DNA from: JAFDVL01 sp043736395
Lineage (GTDB): Bacteria > Acidobacteriota > Blastocatellia > RBC074
DNA: 24,531 nt
Reading direction: 5' to 3'
NCBI GenBank assembly: GCA_043736395.1
Contig: JAYTCQ010000054.1
Coordinates: 1 to 24,531, forward strand
Shown here in pieces: positions 1 through 6,952 of the stretch. Under the pieces are notes generated by a model. It ran no database searches, was not told the DNA's origin, and saw only the letters and a list, made by a program, of their open reading frames with translations. The position numbers and the translations under genes were made by a program. Every line of letters starts with the position of its first letter. The stretch's first letter is position 1.

Positions 1-36
1 GGCACCACGACCATCAGCGGCGGTAAAGCCATCTGT

Positions 37-1144
37 GTGCTCAACGCCTCTCGGCATCAATGGAAATTTCACCGTGAAGTATGCCGTGGCTACGATGGCA
101 TTATCACTGTGCTCAACGCCTCTCGGCATCAATGGAAATTTCACACTTCAAGGGAAGCGACACAGATTATACCGCAGTGCTCAACGCCTCTCGGCATCAA
201 TGGAAATTTCACCATAATTTTAAAAGAATACTCTGCCAATACTGGCGAAGTGCTCAACGCCTCTCGGCATCAATGGAAATTTCACTAATGAATTGCAATT
301 CCTATACCAAAGCACTATACGTGCTCAACGCCTCTCGGCATCAATGGAAATTTCACGATGACTTCACAAGCTGCCTGTATCCTTCGCTTCTGGTGCTCAA
401 CGCCTCTCGGCATCAATGGAAATTTCACGGGCCTGTCCATTCTTTACTTTTTCGGGTTCGCTGTGCTCAACGCCTCTCGGCATCAATGGAAATTTCACTC
501 AGCCACCGACCAGCGCGCCGAGGCATTCGCCAACTGTGCTCAACGCCTCTCGGCATCAATGGAAATTTCACGTAACCTAACATGAATTAGGCCGCCAAAG
601 TTTCTAGTGCTCAACGCCTCTCGGCATCAATGGAAATTTCACATTCGCGCTGTCCGATCCAACCTGTCTTGTGCGTGCTCAACGCCTCTCGGCATCAATG
701 GAAATTTCACCTTTTACTTATATTAAATCCAAACGGGTACACAGAACGTGCTCAACGCCTCTCGGCATCAATGGAAATTTCACCAGGGAAGTACTCAGAT
801 CAATAATGGCCCGAATGATTCGTGCTCAACGCCTCTCGGCATCAATGGAAATTTCACTGTTCCCTTCGATAGTGCGAATCGTTTTATTTTTCAGTGCTCA
901 ACGCCTCTCGGCATCAATGGAAATTTCACAGGTTCGACTAGCCAATAGTTGATATTCATTACCAGTGTGCTCAACGCCTCTCGGCATCAATGGAAATTTC
1001 ACAATAGCGAAGAAGCCAGCCGAAAAGCTGGCTCTCTGTGCTCAACGCCTCTCGGCATCAATGGAAATTTCACGCCCAGGCAAGGGCAGGTGAAAACGCC
1101 GCAGACGGGTGCTCAACGCCTCTCGGCATCAATGGAAATTTCAC
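37..1144 (-). CRISPR. CRISPR array, 16 identical 36-nt repeats, 15 full spacers
   Basis: Repeats start at 37, 109, 177, 250, 321, 393, 463, 536, 607, 675, 748, 822, 894, 967, 1038 and 1109. All 16 copies are identical as far as I can read; spacers are 32-38 nt. The 36 nt before the first repeat have spacer length, so the array continues beyond the window. Read on the minus strand the repeat begins GTGAAATTTCC, has a short GCC-GAGA-GGC hairpin, and ends with G plus the 8-nt tag TTGAGCAC. A hairpin just before an 8-nt 3' tag is the usual Cas6 processing layout in type I systems, so crRNAs probably run on the minus strand, the same direction as the cas genes, with the leader at the 1144 side. 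The repeat has no stop codon in any plus-strand frame, which creates long meaningless open frames here. Confidence 0.98.
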
Positions 1145-1353
1145 GCCGCGGGATTTTCACCCAATGATTGCAGTATCTTGCGAGGGGCTTTGCGGGGATC
1201 GGCAGGAAATTGATTTTTCACGTTCAAATGTACGCCTTGAGTTAACCTGCAACCTTGTTCATCCGCCCATTCCATCGGCGTTCCCGCGATATTCACGCAT
1301 CTCTCGAAGACCTGAACTTCGTTAACTCTATGTGGCTTTTCAGTTTGCTGCAT
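1141..1353 (-). CDS. Small ORF inside the CRISPR leader, unknown
   Basis: A 70-residue frame starts with ATG at 1353, four bases after an AAGGAG ribosome site, 46 bp downstream of the cas2 stop. It ends with a TGA supplied by the first CRISPR repeat. The product starts MQQTEKPHRVNEV, is hydrophilic, has two cysteines and a basic C-terminal half, and shows no motif I recognise. It may be a real operon-terminal gene, or a chance frame whose ribosome-site-like purine tract serves the leader. Ending inside the repeat means the end of the protein is set by leader and repeat sequence, which argues against a conserved function. Confidence 0.3.
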   Translation of the reverse strand: MQQTEKPHRVNEVQVFERCVNIAGTPMEWADEQGCRLTQGVHLNVKNQFPADPRKAPRKILQSLGENPAA

Positions 1354-1399
1354 TTTTCTCCTTTCCCTAGCCAAACATCGTCAGATGCTTGCGTGTGAT
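1145..1399 (-). promoter_or_regulatory. CRISPR leader between cas2 and the array
   Basis: This 255-bp stretch lies between the cas2 stop codon and the repeat taken as leader-proximal, so it should hold the array promoter and the spacer-integration signals. Visible elements are an 8-bp inverted repeat GTTAACTC (1321-1328) / GAGTTAAC (1239-1246), and two partial echoes of the repeat start on the minus strand: GTGAAAAATC ending near 1212 and GGTGAAAATCCC near 1150-1161. I see no convincing -35/-10 pair. The leader assignment rests on repeat orientation and cas2 position. It also overlaps a small open frame with a good ribosome site. Confidence 0.6.
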
Positions 1400-1690
1400 T
1401 CAGGCGATTTCAAACGACTTCGGTTGCTGCGTCCAGGATTCGGGACGGTTGCAGCCTTGCACCCGTTTCTCGCATCCATCGCACAAAGGGATGATCAACA
1501 AACGGTCTTCATTCGTCAACAGGCTTTCGAGTTCCCAGCGCATTTTTTCCATCCCGCGCACCGTCAGCCGACAGCGGTAGATCGAATACTGCAACATATA
1601 CCCATAGCCGTTCAGCTTCTTATGCACCTTGCGCCATCGCTTGGGTTCGGTGATGTCGTAACAAAAAATGTACCAGTGTTTTGGTTCCAT
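1400..1690 (-). CDS. cas2: CRISPR-associated protein Cas2
   Basis: 96 residues, the usual Cas2 length. Cas2 forms a dimer that joins two Cas1 dimers in the spacer-integration complex. The N-terminal beta strand carries the family signature WYIFCYDITEPKRWRKV, with the conserved Asp at residue 13. This is followed by helix KVHKKLNGYGYMLQYSIYRC and the later strand RLLIIPLC, giving the ferredoxin-like fold. It is the last cas gene before the array and lies 82 bp after cas4-cas1. That gap is filled by an inverted repeat and a T tract, and no clear ribosome site precedes its ATG, so expression may be reduced or dependent on RNA structure. Confidence 0.96.
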   Translation of the reverse strand: MEPKHWYIFCYDITEPKRWRKVHKKLNGYGYMLQYSIYRCRLTVRGMEKMRWELESLLTNEDRLLIIPLCDGCEKRVQGCNRPESWTQQPKSFEIA

Positions 1691-1771
1691 AAAAAATAGG
1701 TGTTAGGTGACAGGTGTCGGGTGTTAGGTGAGAGTTTTTCACTGAAACCTGACACCCCTCACCTAACACCT
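1691..1771 (-). repeat. Palindromic element with T tract upstream of cas2 (attenuator-like)
   Basis: Arms 1698-1726 and 1743-1771 pair at 24 of 29 positions around a 16-nt loop. The 12-nt unit GGTGTTAGGTGA occurs twice in one arm (1699-1710 and 1720-1731), so the complement at 1759-1770 can pair with either copy and form two alternative hairpins. On the transcribed strand the stem is followed directly by ATTTTTTATG, where ATG is the cas2 start. Stem plus T tract looks like an intrinsic terminator. The element begins one base after the cas4-cas1 stop codon. It is probably an inserted repetitive element; a regulatory effect is inference. Confidence 0.8.
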
Positions 1772-1772
1772 G

Positions 1773-3512
1773 CTATCGCATCCTCCATTTCGCAAATAAT
1801 CCGCCTTCATTCATCCATTCTTTTTCGAGCAGGCGAACTTCCAGTTCCAGCATCCGCGCATAGCTCAGTGAATAGCCGATGACCGGATGTTTCCACTTAT
1901 CCGCCTTACGATGTTCATAAATGCCGATGAATTTCTTGCGTCCTTTTTCTGACAACCAAACCTGCGGCCCGGAAATGGTGAAGTCTTCATCTTCGTCCCA
2001 CTGCCGCCGATTGATCGAAGCGATGACAGCCAAGTCCACCAGCGGCACGCGAAAAATCTCCATCAAATCCAATGCGAGCGGATGCGCCTGGGTGCGTGGT
2101 TGATGATAAAAACCAAGCGAAGGATCAAGCCCGGTGACGATAATCGCGTTCGTCATATCTTTCAGCAACAGCCCGTAGCCATACGACAGCATCGCATTGC
2201 AACGATCTTTGGGAGGTCGCCGCGAACGTCCATCCGGTCGCATCGCTTCTCCAATGTCAGGCTTCACTAAATGCGGCAGAGCCTTAAAATACTGCGCGCC
2301 GATGCTGCCTTCGTATCCGCGCAGGCTGTCAATATTTTCAGCGCGTTGCAAAGGCGAAAATAATTTGCGCATCGTCAGAATCGCGTCTTTCAAATCTATT
2401 TCTTCGCGTCCGGCATCCCGGGAAGCCCGGAGTAAAAAACTTAATTGCCCACGCGCTCGGGCTTCGACTAAACGCTTGGCGAGCGACAAACAAAAATCAT
2501 CATCCGTCAACGCTTTGTATTGCCGGATGCGGCGTTGCACGGAGCCTGAACCCGAAGACCACGATCCAATATGCGTTCCTGCCGTCGTGACCCAATGCAC
2601 CCCGACATTATTTTCTGAACATAACCGTAATGCCTGCGTCGTGATTTGGGTAAAGCCGTGCAGCACGACCTGCCCGACTTCATGAACGGGACGCAATTGA
2701 TCGGGTTCATCTTTGGCGTACACTTTCAAACGATCTCCACTGCGCCCCACGCTCGCGCCCTGCGTCATCACGTGAAGTGAGGCGCGATCATCATCGGCGG
2801 GAAAGAGGCGGATGGCGGACTTTTCGATTACGGATTTCGGGTTTGGGATTGCGGAGTCAGCGTGAACTTCTGTCAACTCAAGCGACCTTGCTGCCTTCAA
2901 TCCGAAATCGGCATTCCGAAATCCGCCCTCTCCCATCCTCGCCTCTTCCGGCAAACACACCGGAGCCAGCGAACATTTCGCACAGAGCCGTTCATTCGTC
3001 GCCACGGGAGGGCGTTCAATCGTACTTTGCAATTCCCTCGCCCGGTCAATCGCCGCGTGTAAATCCGTCATCGCCTGATCATCAACGGGGACGCGTACCG
3101 TCACATTATCAGCGTGATAACGAACCCGCGCTTCGGGAATGGATTCGCCCGTATGCTCGGCTACGAGCGCGGTGTAGGCAATGACCTGAAGGCGATCCGA
3201 AGCCCAGGCCTGCGGCGTGCCTTCGCTAGAGCGCGCCGAGCGTCCACGCTTATGTTCATACGGAATCAGCAGCCCATCGCGCTTGCGCAAACAATCCACT
3301 TTGCCGCGCAAACCCAGCGTCGCCGATTCGAGTTCCAGCGTATGCCAATCGCCGTCTTCATCGCGTTCAATTTCAACGTGGAGCCGTCGCCCCGCATAAA
3401 CCCGCGCATCCGCGACGCGCATTTCTTCGACTTCTTCGAGATAAAAAAGCCGTTCACAATAAGCCAGAGCGTGCAAAGACATCACACGCAGCACAGCGTG
3501 AGTATTCGTCAT
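1773..3512 (-). CDS. cas4-cas1: Cas4-Cas1 fusion protein (adaptation nuclease/integrase)
   Basis: 579 residues. Residues about 1-190 are Cas4, a RecB-type nuclease that trims pre-spacers and selects the PAM: C19, acidic D73 and E86-H-K88, and the C-terminal cluster C177-x2-C180-x5-C186 give the iron-sulfur ligands and nuclease motif. Residues about 236-579 are Cas1, the integrase: E401 in RGYEGSIG, H470 in GFYHQPRTQ, and D482 in LALDLMEIF are the metal-binding set. ATG at 3512 follows a GGAGA ribosome site. The domains are joined by an unusually long linker (about 195-235) encoded by a palindromic repeat element. Cas4-Cas1 fusions are known in MYXAN and I-G (former I-U) systems. Both active sites look intact. 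Confidence 0.96.
   Translation of the reverse strand: MTNTHAVLRVMSLHALAYCERLFYLEEVEEMRVADARVYAGRRLHVEIERDEDGDWHTLELESATLGLRGKVDCLRKRDGLLIPYEHKRGRSARSSEGTPQAWASDRLQVIAYTALVAEHTGESIPEARVRYHADNVTVRVPVDDQAMTDLHAAIDRARELQSTIERPPVATNERLCAKCSLAPVCLPEEARMGEGGFRNADFGLKAARSLELTEVHADSAIPNPKSVIEKSAIRLFPADDDRASLHVMTQGASVGRSGDRLKVYAKDEPDQLRPVHEVGQVVLHGFTQITTQALRLCSENNVGVHWVTTAGTHIGSWSSGSGSVQRRIRQYKALTDDDFCLSLAKRLVEARARGQLSFLLRASRDAGREEIDLKDAILTMRKLFSPLQRAENIDSLRGYEGSIGAQYFKALPHLVKPDIGEAMRPDGRSRRPPKDRCNAMLSYGYGLLLKDMTNAIIVTGLDPSLGFYHQPRTQAHPLALDLMEIFRVPLVDLAVIASINRRQWDEDEDFTISGPQVWLSEKGRKKFIGIYEHRKADKWKHPVIGYSLSYARMLELEVRLLEKEWMNEGGLFAKWRMR
2814..2927. repeat. Palindromic repeat element inserted in frame in cas4-cas1
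   Basis: Arms 2814-2845 and 2898-2927 are imperfect inverted repeats. Both start GGCGGA when read inward and both contain GGATTTCGG-type units. The motif TCCGAAATC also occurs twice in the right arm. The element is confined to the segment encoding residues about 196-232 of Cas4-Cas1, exactly between the last Cas4 cysteine motif and the first Cas1 strand. The encoded peptide, with NADFGLKAA and IPNPKSVIEKSAIR, is the low-complexity type that such repeats produce when translated. I infer insertion of a mobile palindromic unit that kept the reading frame. Confidence 0.7.
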
Positions 3513-3554
3513 AAGATTTTCTCCAATGATTAAAGGCTGAAAAATTTTAGCGAA

Positions 3555-3675
3555 GCGGTAGCGTTTGGAGTGCGGCTGTTCAGAGCCGCTTTAGTAGAGG
3601 CTTGCATCGCTACGTGTCTGCAATGAAAACCTCGACCAAAGCTACGCCCAGCCGTAGCACTCCAAACGCTGCCGC
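3555..3675. repeat. Palindromic element between cas5 and cas4-cas1
   Basis: Arms 3555-3573 and 3657-3675 pair at 18 of 19 positions (core AGCGTTTGGAGTGC). A nested perfect 6-bp hairpin, GCGGCT/AGCCGC, lies at 3572-3589. The element fills the 166-bp gap and starts three bases after the cas5 stop codon. It belongs to a different sequence family from the other two elements in this operon. It could stabilise the upstream mRNA or uncouple cas4-cas1 from the interference genes; that is inference. Confidence 0.75.
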
Positions 3676-3678
3676 GTG

Positions 3679-4374
3679 TTATTCATGCGGCGTCCACGTC
3701 CACGCGCTTTCTGGCGGAGTTGAAGACCTCTCATCTGGCGCAAAAAGTGGCGCAGAAGTTTTGCTATTATCCGCACGATCAATGCCTACCGTTAGACGAC
3801 AAGAACCTTTACGCGGCGCATCGTCAGGCATCATGCGTGCATACCAATATGTTTCGGGCGGAGGCTCGGCGATGAGGTCAATGCGATCAAACAGTAAATT
3901 GTTATCTCCGGCAAAGGGCAAGCCGTAACGAGGTTTTTCAAGTTCACCACGCAAGCCTTTTTTGATTTGCTCTTGCAAAGTTTCATCAACAGTTTGAATG
4001 CCGATAATTCCGACATAATTAACCAACAATTCACGTCGAACAGGCGTGAGCCAAGATTTTGCCCCGAGAGTCAATTTAGCAAGTTGCTTTGTTTTTTCAT
4101 CTGTTCCAACTCGGTAGCTGTGAAGCTGTTGATATATCGAATTTTTTTCGGGTTGTTGAATCACGCCAATTGCCAACCGCAAACATGGCAAAGCTTTGAG
4201 AATTTCCGTGGTTTTCAGATTGCTATAATCACGCATCTCAATCCCCGCCAAATTAAGAACCAACCCGTAAGCAGTAGATGGCGGCATAACAGGTGCAGTA
4301 CTTCGATAAACGCCTGCCTGGAATCCGCGAAAAGCCGCAAATGGTGCGTGAATTTTAAGCCAAAAAGTATTCAT
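3679..4374 (-). CDS. cas5: Cas5 (DevS-like) subunit of Cascade
   Basis: 231 residues. Cas5 is the RAMP-fold protein that caps the 5' tag of the crRNA in Cascade. The N-terminus, MNTFWLKIHAPFAAFRGF followed by PVMPPSTAYGLVLNLAG, is the typical Cas5 start: a first beta strand, then the conserved proline-rich turn and helix. Position between cas7 and cas4-cas1 matches DevS in MYXAN-type operons. The ATG lies five bases after the cas7 stop, with GGAG inside the end of cas7 as ribosome site. The last roughly 50 residues are GC-richer than the rest of the gene, which may mark a recombination junction. Identification rests on the N-terminus and operon position. Confidence 0.9.
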   Translation of the reverse strand: MNTFWLKIHAPFAAFRGFQAGVYRSTAPVMPPSTAYGLVLNLAGIEMRDYSNLKTTEILKALPCLRLAIGVIQQPEKNSIYQQLHSYRVGTDEKTKQLAKLTLGAKSWLTPVRRELLVNYVGIIGIQTVDETLQEQIKKGLRGELEKPRYGLPFAGDNNLLFDRIDLIAEPPPETYWYARMMPDDAPRKGSCRLTVGIDRADNSKTSAPLFAPDERSSTPPESAWTWTPHE

Positions 4375-4379
4375 AAAAT

Positions 4380-5285
4380 TTACTCCGTTTTAAGAAATTC
4401 TTCGCTGACTTTTTCAAGCAAAATTTGTGGATTGTCATAAAAATGTACCCCTAAATCTGTAAATCTTTTCTTTTCGGTTGCCTCCATATTTCTCGCCAAA
4501 TCTCCGCCAATCCAAAATTCGCTTGCGGGTAAATCATTTTCGTTAATGCGGTTAAGTTCGGTGAAGTTTCCGTCAACGCCAAACCCATAAGTATCAAAAC
4601 CCGCAATCAAACTTGGAGTTAGACGAACAAGAATACTTTTCGGCGACATCTCGTAAAAACTTCGAGCGTGTCCACCAGCGACATTGGTTAATTGTCCGAT
4701 GCTTTTTAATAAGGCTTTTGTCCAAATTGGTTGTGATTGGCAATCTTGTCCGGCAAGTGCAAACGGGTATTGATAGGCTGTGTGAACAATTTCTCGGTGA
4801 ATTAAAGCTGAAGTTGATGAATTTCTAAAAGGTGCTTTGCCTTCTTTTGGGTCTGCGTTAAGCGGCGACTGATGAAAGACGGCATTAAAACGATACGGCA
4901 TCAACGAAACTGCCATATTCATGCGGAAAATACTGTCGCGTTTTGAAGGCAAGCCTTTGTTTTTCTTGATTGCTTCATTGTCGGCAACCATAAAACCGAG
5001 AAGGAAATCATCGGCAAATTTTGAAGCGTTCGGAAATTCCTTAAATTCAACTGCGAGCTGGTCTAAATCGTGTCGGCGTTTACGGTTGATGTTACTATCA
5101 GGGATTTCGTTAGCCAACATTTCACGTAAAGCATTGCGCATTGATTCAGGGCTGATGATTGTATGGTCTTTGCCGCCTTTCGATATTTTCTGCAAGATTG
5201 TGCGGTTTGCTTCAGATTCACCACGATAATTTGAACTCGGTGCAGCATACGTCAAAACGGTTGCGAATAAATTTAATTTGCTCAT
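4380..5285 (-). CDS. cas7: Cas7 (DevR/Cst2-like) Cascade backbone protein
   Basis: 301 residues, the usual Cas7 length. Cas7 copies polymerise along the crRNA spacer to form the Cascade backbone. The N-terminal segment with TYAAPSSNYRGESEANRT and the following KDHTIISPESMRNALREML are characteristic of the DevR/Cst2 group; VDGNFTELNRI is in the C-terminal half. The start codon overlaps the cas8 stop (ATGA), so translation is coupled. DevR in Myxococcus is also an autoregulator of its operon; whether this copy does that cannot be seen here. Confidence 0.94.
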   Translation of the reverse strand: MSKLNLFATVLTYAAPSSNYRGESEANRTILQKISKGGKDHTIISPESMRNALREMLANEIPDSNINRKRRHDLDQLAVEFKEFPNASKFADDFLLGFMVADNEAIKKNKGLPSKRDSIFRMNMAVSLMPYRFNAVFHQSPLNADPKEGKAPFRNSSTSALIHREIVHTAYQYPFALAGQDCQSQPIWTKALLKSIGQLTNVAGGHARSFYEMSPKSILVRLTPSLIAGFDTYGFGVDGNFTELNRINENDLPASEFWIGGDLARNMEATEKKRFTDLGVHFYDNPQILLEKVSEEFLKTE

Positions 5286-5671
5286 TGTACTTCGACTCCT
5301 TCTTTATCTGATTTAGAACTATAGCCGTTAGCTGAAAGTGCCAACATGGTTAATGTACGAACTTTGTTTGAGTTATTGTGCAATTCACTTGCAAGAGCGA
5401 TGAAATCATCTTGTTTCAGAAATTGCGGAAATGAACATAAAGTTGAGACAAAGTAATCTATAAAATCCGTTTCGGTACGACTACGAATTGCAAGAAACGC
5501 TTCGCGTGCTACCTCCCCTCGAAGCTCATAGTGCTTGTTTTTTTGGGGTGAACTCTCACCTTTCCATTCTTTTTGCCATTTATTTGCTGGAAATTTGTAA
5601 TCTACTTTTGCACGCAAATAATTGCCTACAAGTTGGTATATCAAACCTGGAACATAATTTTCATCGTTCAT
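5282..5671 (-). CDS. cas11: Probable internally translated Cas11 small subunit
   Basis: Inside cas8, ATG at 5671 (MNDENYVPG...) is preceded by AAAAGGAG with an 8-base spacer, stronger than most ribosome sites in the operon. It would give a 129-residue protein identical to the Cas8 C-terminus, in the size range of Cas11. The segment is predominantly helical by eye, e.g. GEVAREAFLAIRSRTETDF. Internal translation of Cas11 from cas8 or cas10d is established for type I-B, I-C and I-D systems, and no separate small-subunit gene is present here. The site is seen; its use is inferred. Confidence 0.72.
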   Translation of the reverse strand: MNDENYVPGLIYQLVGNYLRAKVDYKFPANKWQKEWKGESSPQKNKHYELRGEVAREAFLAIRSRTETDFIDYFVSTLCSFPQFLKQDDFIALASELHNNSNKVRTLTMLALSANGYSSKSDKEGVEVQ

Positions 5672-6952
5672 TTTAAGTGCTCCTTTTAATTCATTTGTAA
5701 TTCCAATATCTTCAAAAGCTTTGCGTACATCGCTACCAAAATAAAAATTATCAATTGTTTGTTCTGAATCTGTTTTACTCAGAAGTGCATCACAATTATC
5801 AAACCAATCTTTTTCGTTTAAAACATTCAATATCATTTGTTGACGAAAAAGATTGTCCGTAAATCGGTTCTTAACTCTTTGATATTTTGTAAGTATTGTT
5901 CGTGTTGGTGTAACTCGTTTTTGAACTTCGATTTTTGCACTATCGCCGTCTCTAACGATATGAATCACATCAACACCTGCTAAAAGGTTATCAACCTCAG
6001 CTTGCTTTTCTTTTTCAGCAATTAGATTTGCTAACTTAGAAGAAAAATCAATTGCTCCTTCCACCGCAATATCAACAATACTTTGTTTTGGATAAGAAGA
6101 TGTACCAATTAGGTCAGGTCTACGAATTTTTAAATAGGCTTCATAACCATCGCAGTAATCTATCAGGTTAGCAATGTCTGGAATTGCTAAAGTAAAGGGT
6201 TGATATTCAGTTTTAACTGATTTGCTTTTTTTGTCGTAATTAGAAATTCTTGTTAAGTATATTGGGGTCGCAAAAGTCCAAAAATTAAGCAAGAATTTCC
6301 ATTTAAAATTGTCTTGAAATTCGACTAATTCCGCATTGAATTCCATTGCTCCTACAAATGTATTGCTTTTCAAGAATGTAGATTCACGAAGACTTTTATT
6401 TAAATTGCCCCAAGTTTTATCAGCGTCTTCCAAATAAATTCCATCAGTTCTTTTCTTATATGGATTTCTTGTAGCTGGTTTTACCAACATAATATTCCAC
6501 ATAAAATCTCGCCATAACTTCACCCAATTGCCATACTTTCCATCAAAAGTTACATCATAATCAGCTAGAAATGCTCCTCGCGGAACAGCTTCAGGATATA
6601 TGTAATACAGTTTCTCCGTTGTCTTACCTTTCTTATCGGTTACTGCTCGTTTTTCTTCGCGCAATGGCGGAACCTCTTTTTTTGCAGCCCCTTTACCCTT
6701 AGTTCGCAGGCTCTGCTCTGCTCGTTCCTCAATAAATGCGGCATAAGATTTGTCAAAAAGAAACTGCAAGCCTTCCTGATTAATCTGCAAAGTCGCACTT
6801 AGTTCGTCAATTTGCGAAATTTCACAAATACCTTTTTTATCCGGCTCACCTTTCAACCAGCGAACCATCAAAACTAAACCTGCAAGCCCAGCTCGATGTT
6901 GCGAAGAAGGCAATTCAGCAAGGTTGTATTCAAGAGTTAATATTTCACTCAT
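5282..6952 (-). CDS. cas8: Cas8 (Cmx1-like) large subunit of Cascade
   Basis: 556 residues. The large subunit recognises the PAM and recruits Cas3. The N-terminus LAELPSSQHRAGLAGLVLMV is the hallmark of the MYXAN/I-B Cas8 group. The gene lies between cas3 and cas7, overlapping both (8 bp with cas3, 4 bp with cas7). The middle is charged and AT-rich, as is common in this fast-evolving subunit. The C-terminal 129 residues are helical and preceded by a strong internal ribosome site, so a separate small subunit is probably made from the same gene. The subtype call relies on the N-terminal motif and operon order, since Cas8 proteins diverge strongly. Confidence 0.92.
   Translation of the reverse strand: MSEILTLEYNLAELPSSQHRAGLAGLVLMVRWLKGEPDKKGICEISQIDELSATLQINQEGLQFLFDKSYAAFIEERAEQSLRTKGKGAAKKEVPPLREEKRAVTDKKGKTTEKLYYIYPEAVPRGAFLADYDVTFDGKYGNWVKLWRDFMWNIMLVKPATRNPYKKRTDGIYLEDADKTWGNLNKSLRESTFLKSNTFVGAMEFNAELVEFQDNFKWKFLLNFWTFATPIYLTRISNYDKKSKSVKTEYQPFTLAIPDIANLIDYCDGYEAYLKIRRPDLIGTSSYPKQSIVDIAVEGAIDFSSKLANLIAEKEKQAEVDNLLAGVDVIHIVRDGDSAKIEVQKRVTPTRTILTKYQRVKNRFTDNLFRQQMILNVLNEKDWFDNCDALLSKTDSEQTIDNFYFGSDVRKAFEDIGITNELKGALKMNDENYVPGLIYQLVGNYLRAKVDYKFPANKWQKEWKGESSPQKNKHYELRGEVAREAFLAIRSRTETDFIDYFVSTLCSFPQFLKQDDFIALASELHNNSNKVRTLTMLALSANGYSSKSDKEGVEVQ

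Noticed and set aside
35..1325. Long open frames across the CRISPR array on the plus strand
   Set aside because: The repeat has no stop codon in any plus-strand frame, so the frames are by-products of the array (recurring CSTPLGINGNFT, LNASRHQWKFH and AQRLSASMEIS).
1773..3512. Classification as type I-G (former I-U) because of the Cas4-Cas1 fusion
   Set aside because: Here Cas6 is a separate gene with the Cmx6 signature, and Cas8, Cas7 and Cas5 match the MYXAN/DevTRS order; I-G has a Cas5-Cas6 fusion.
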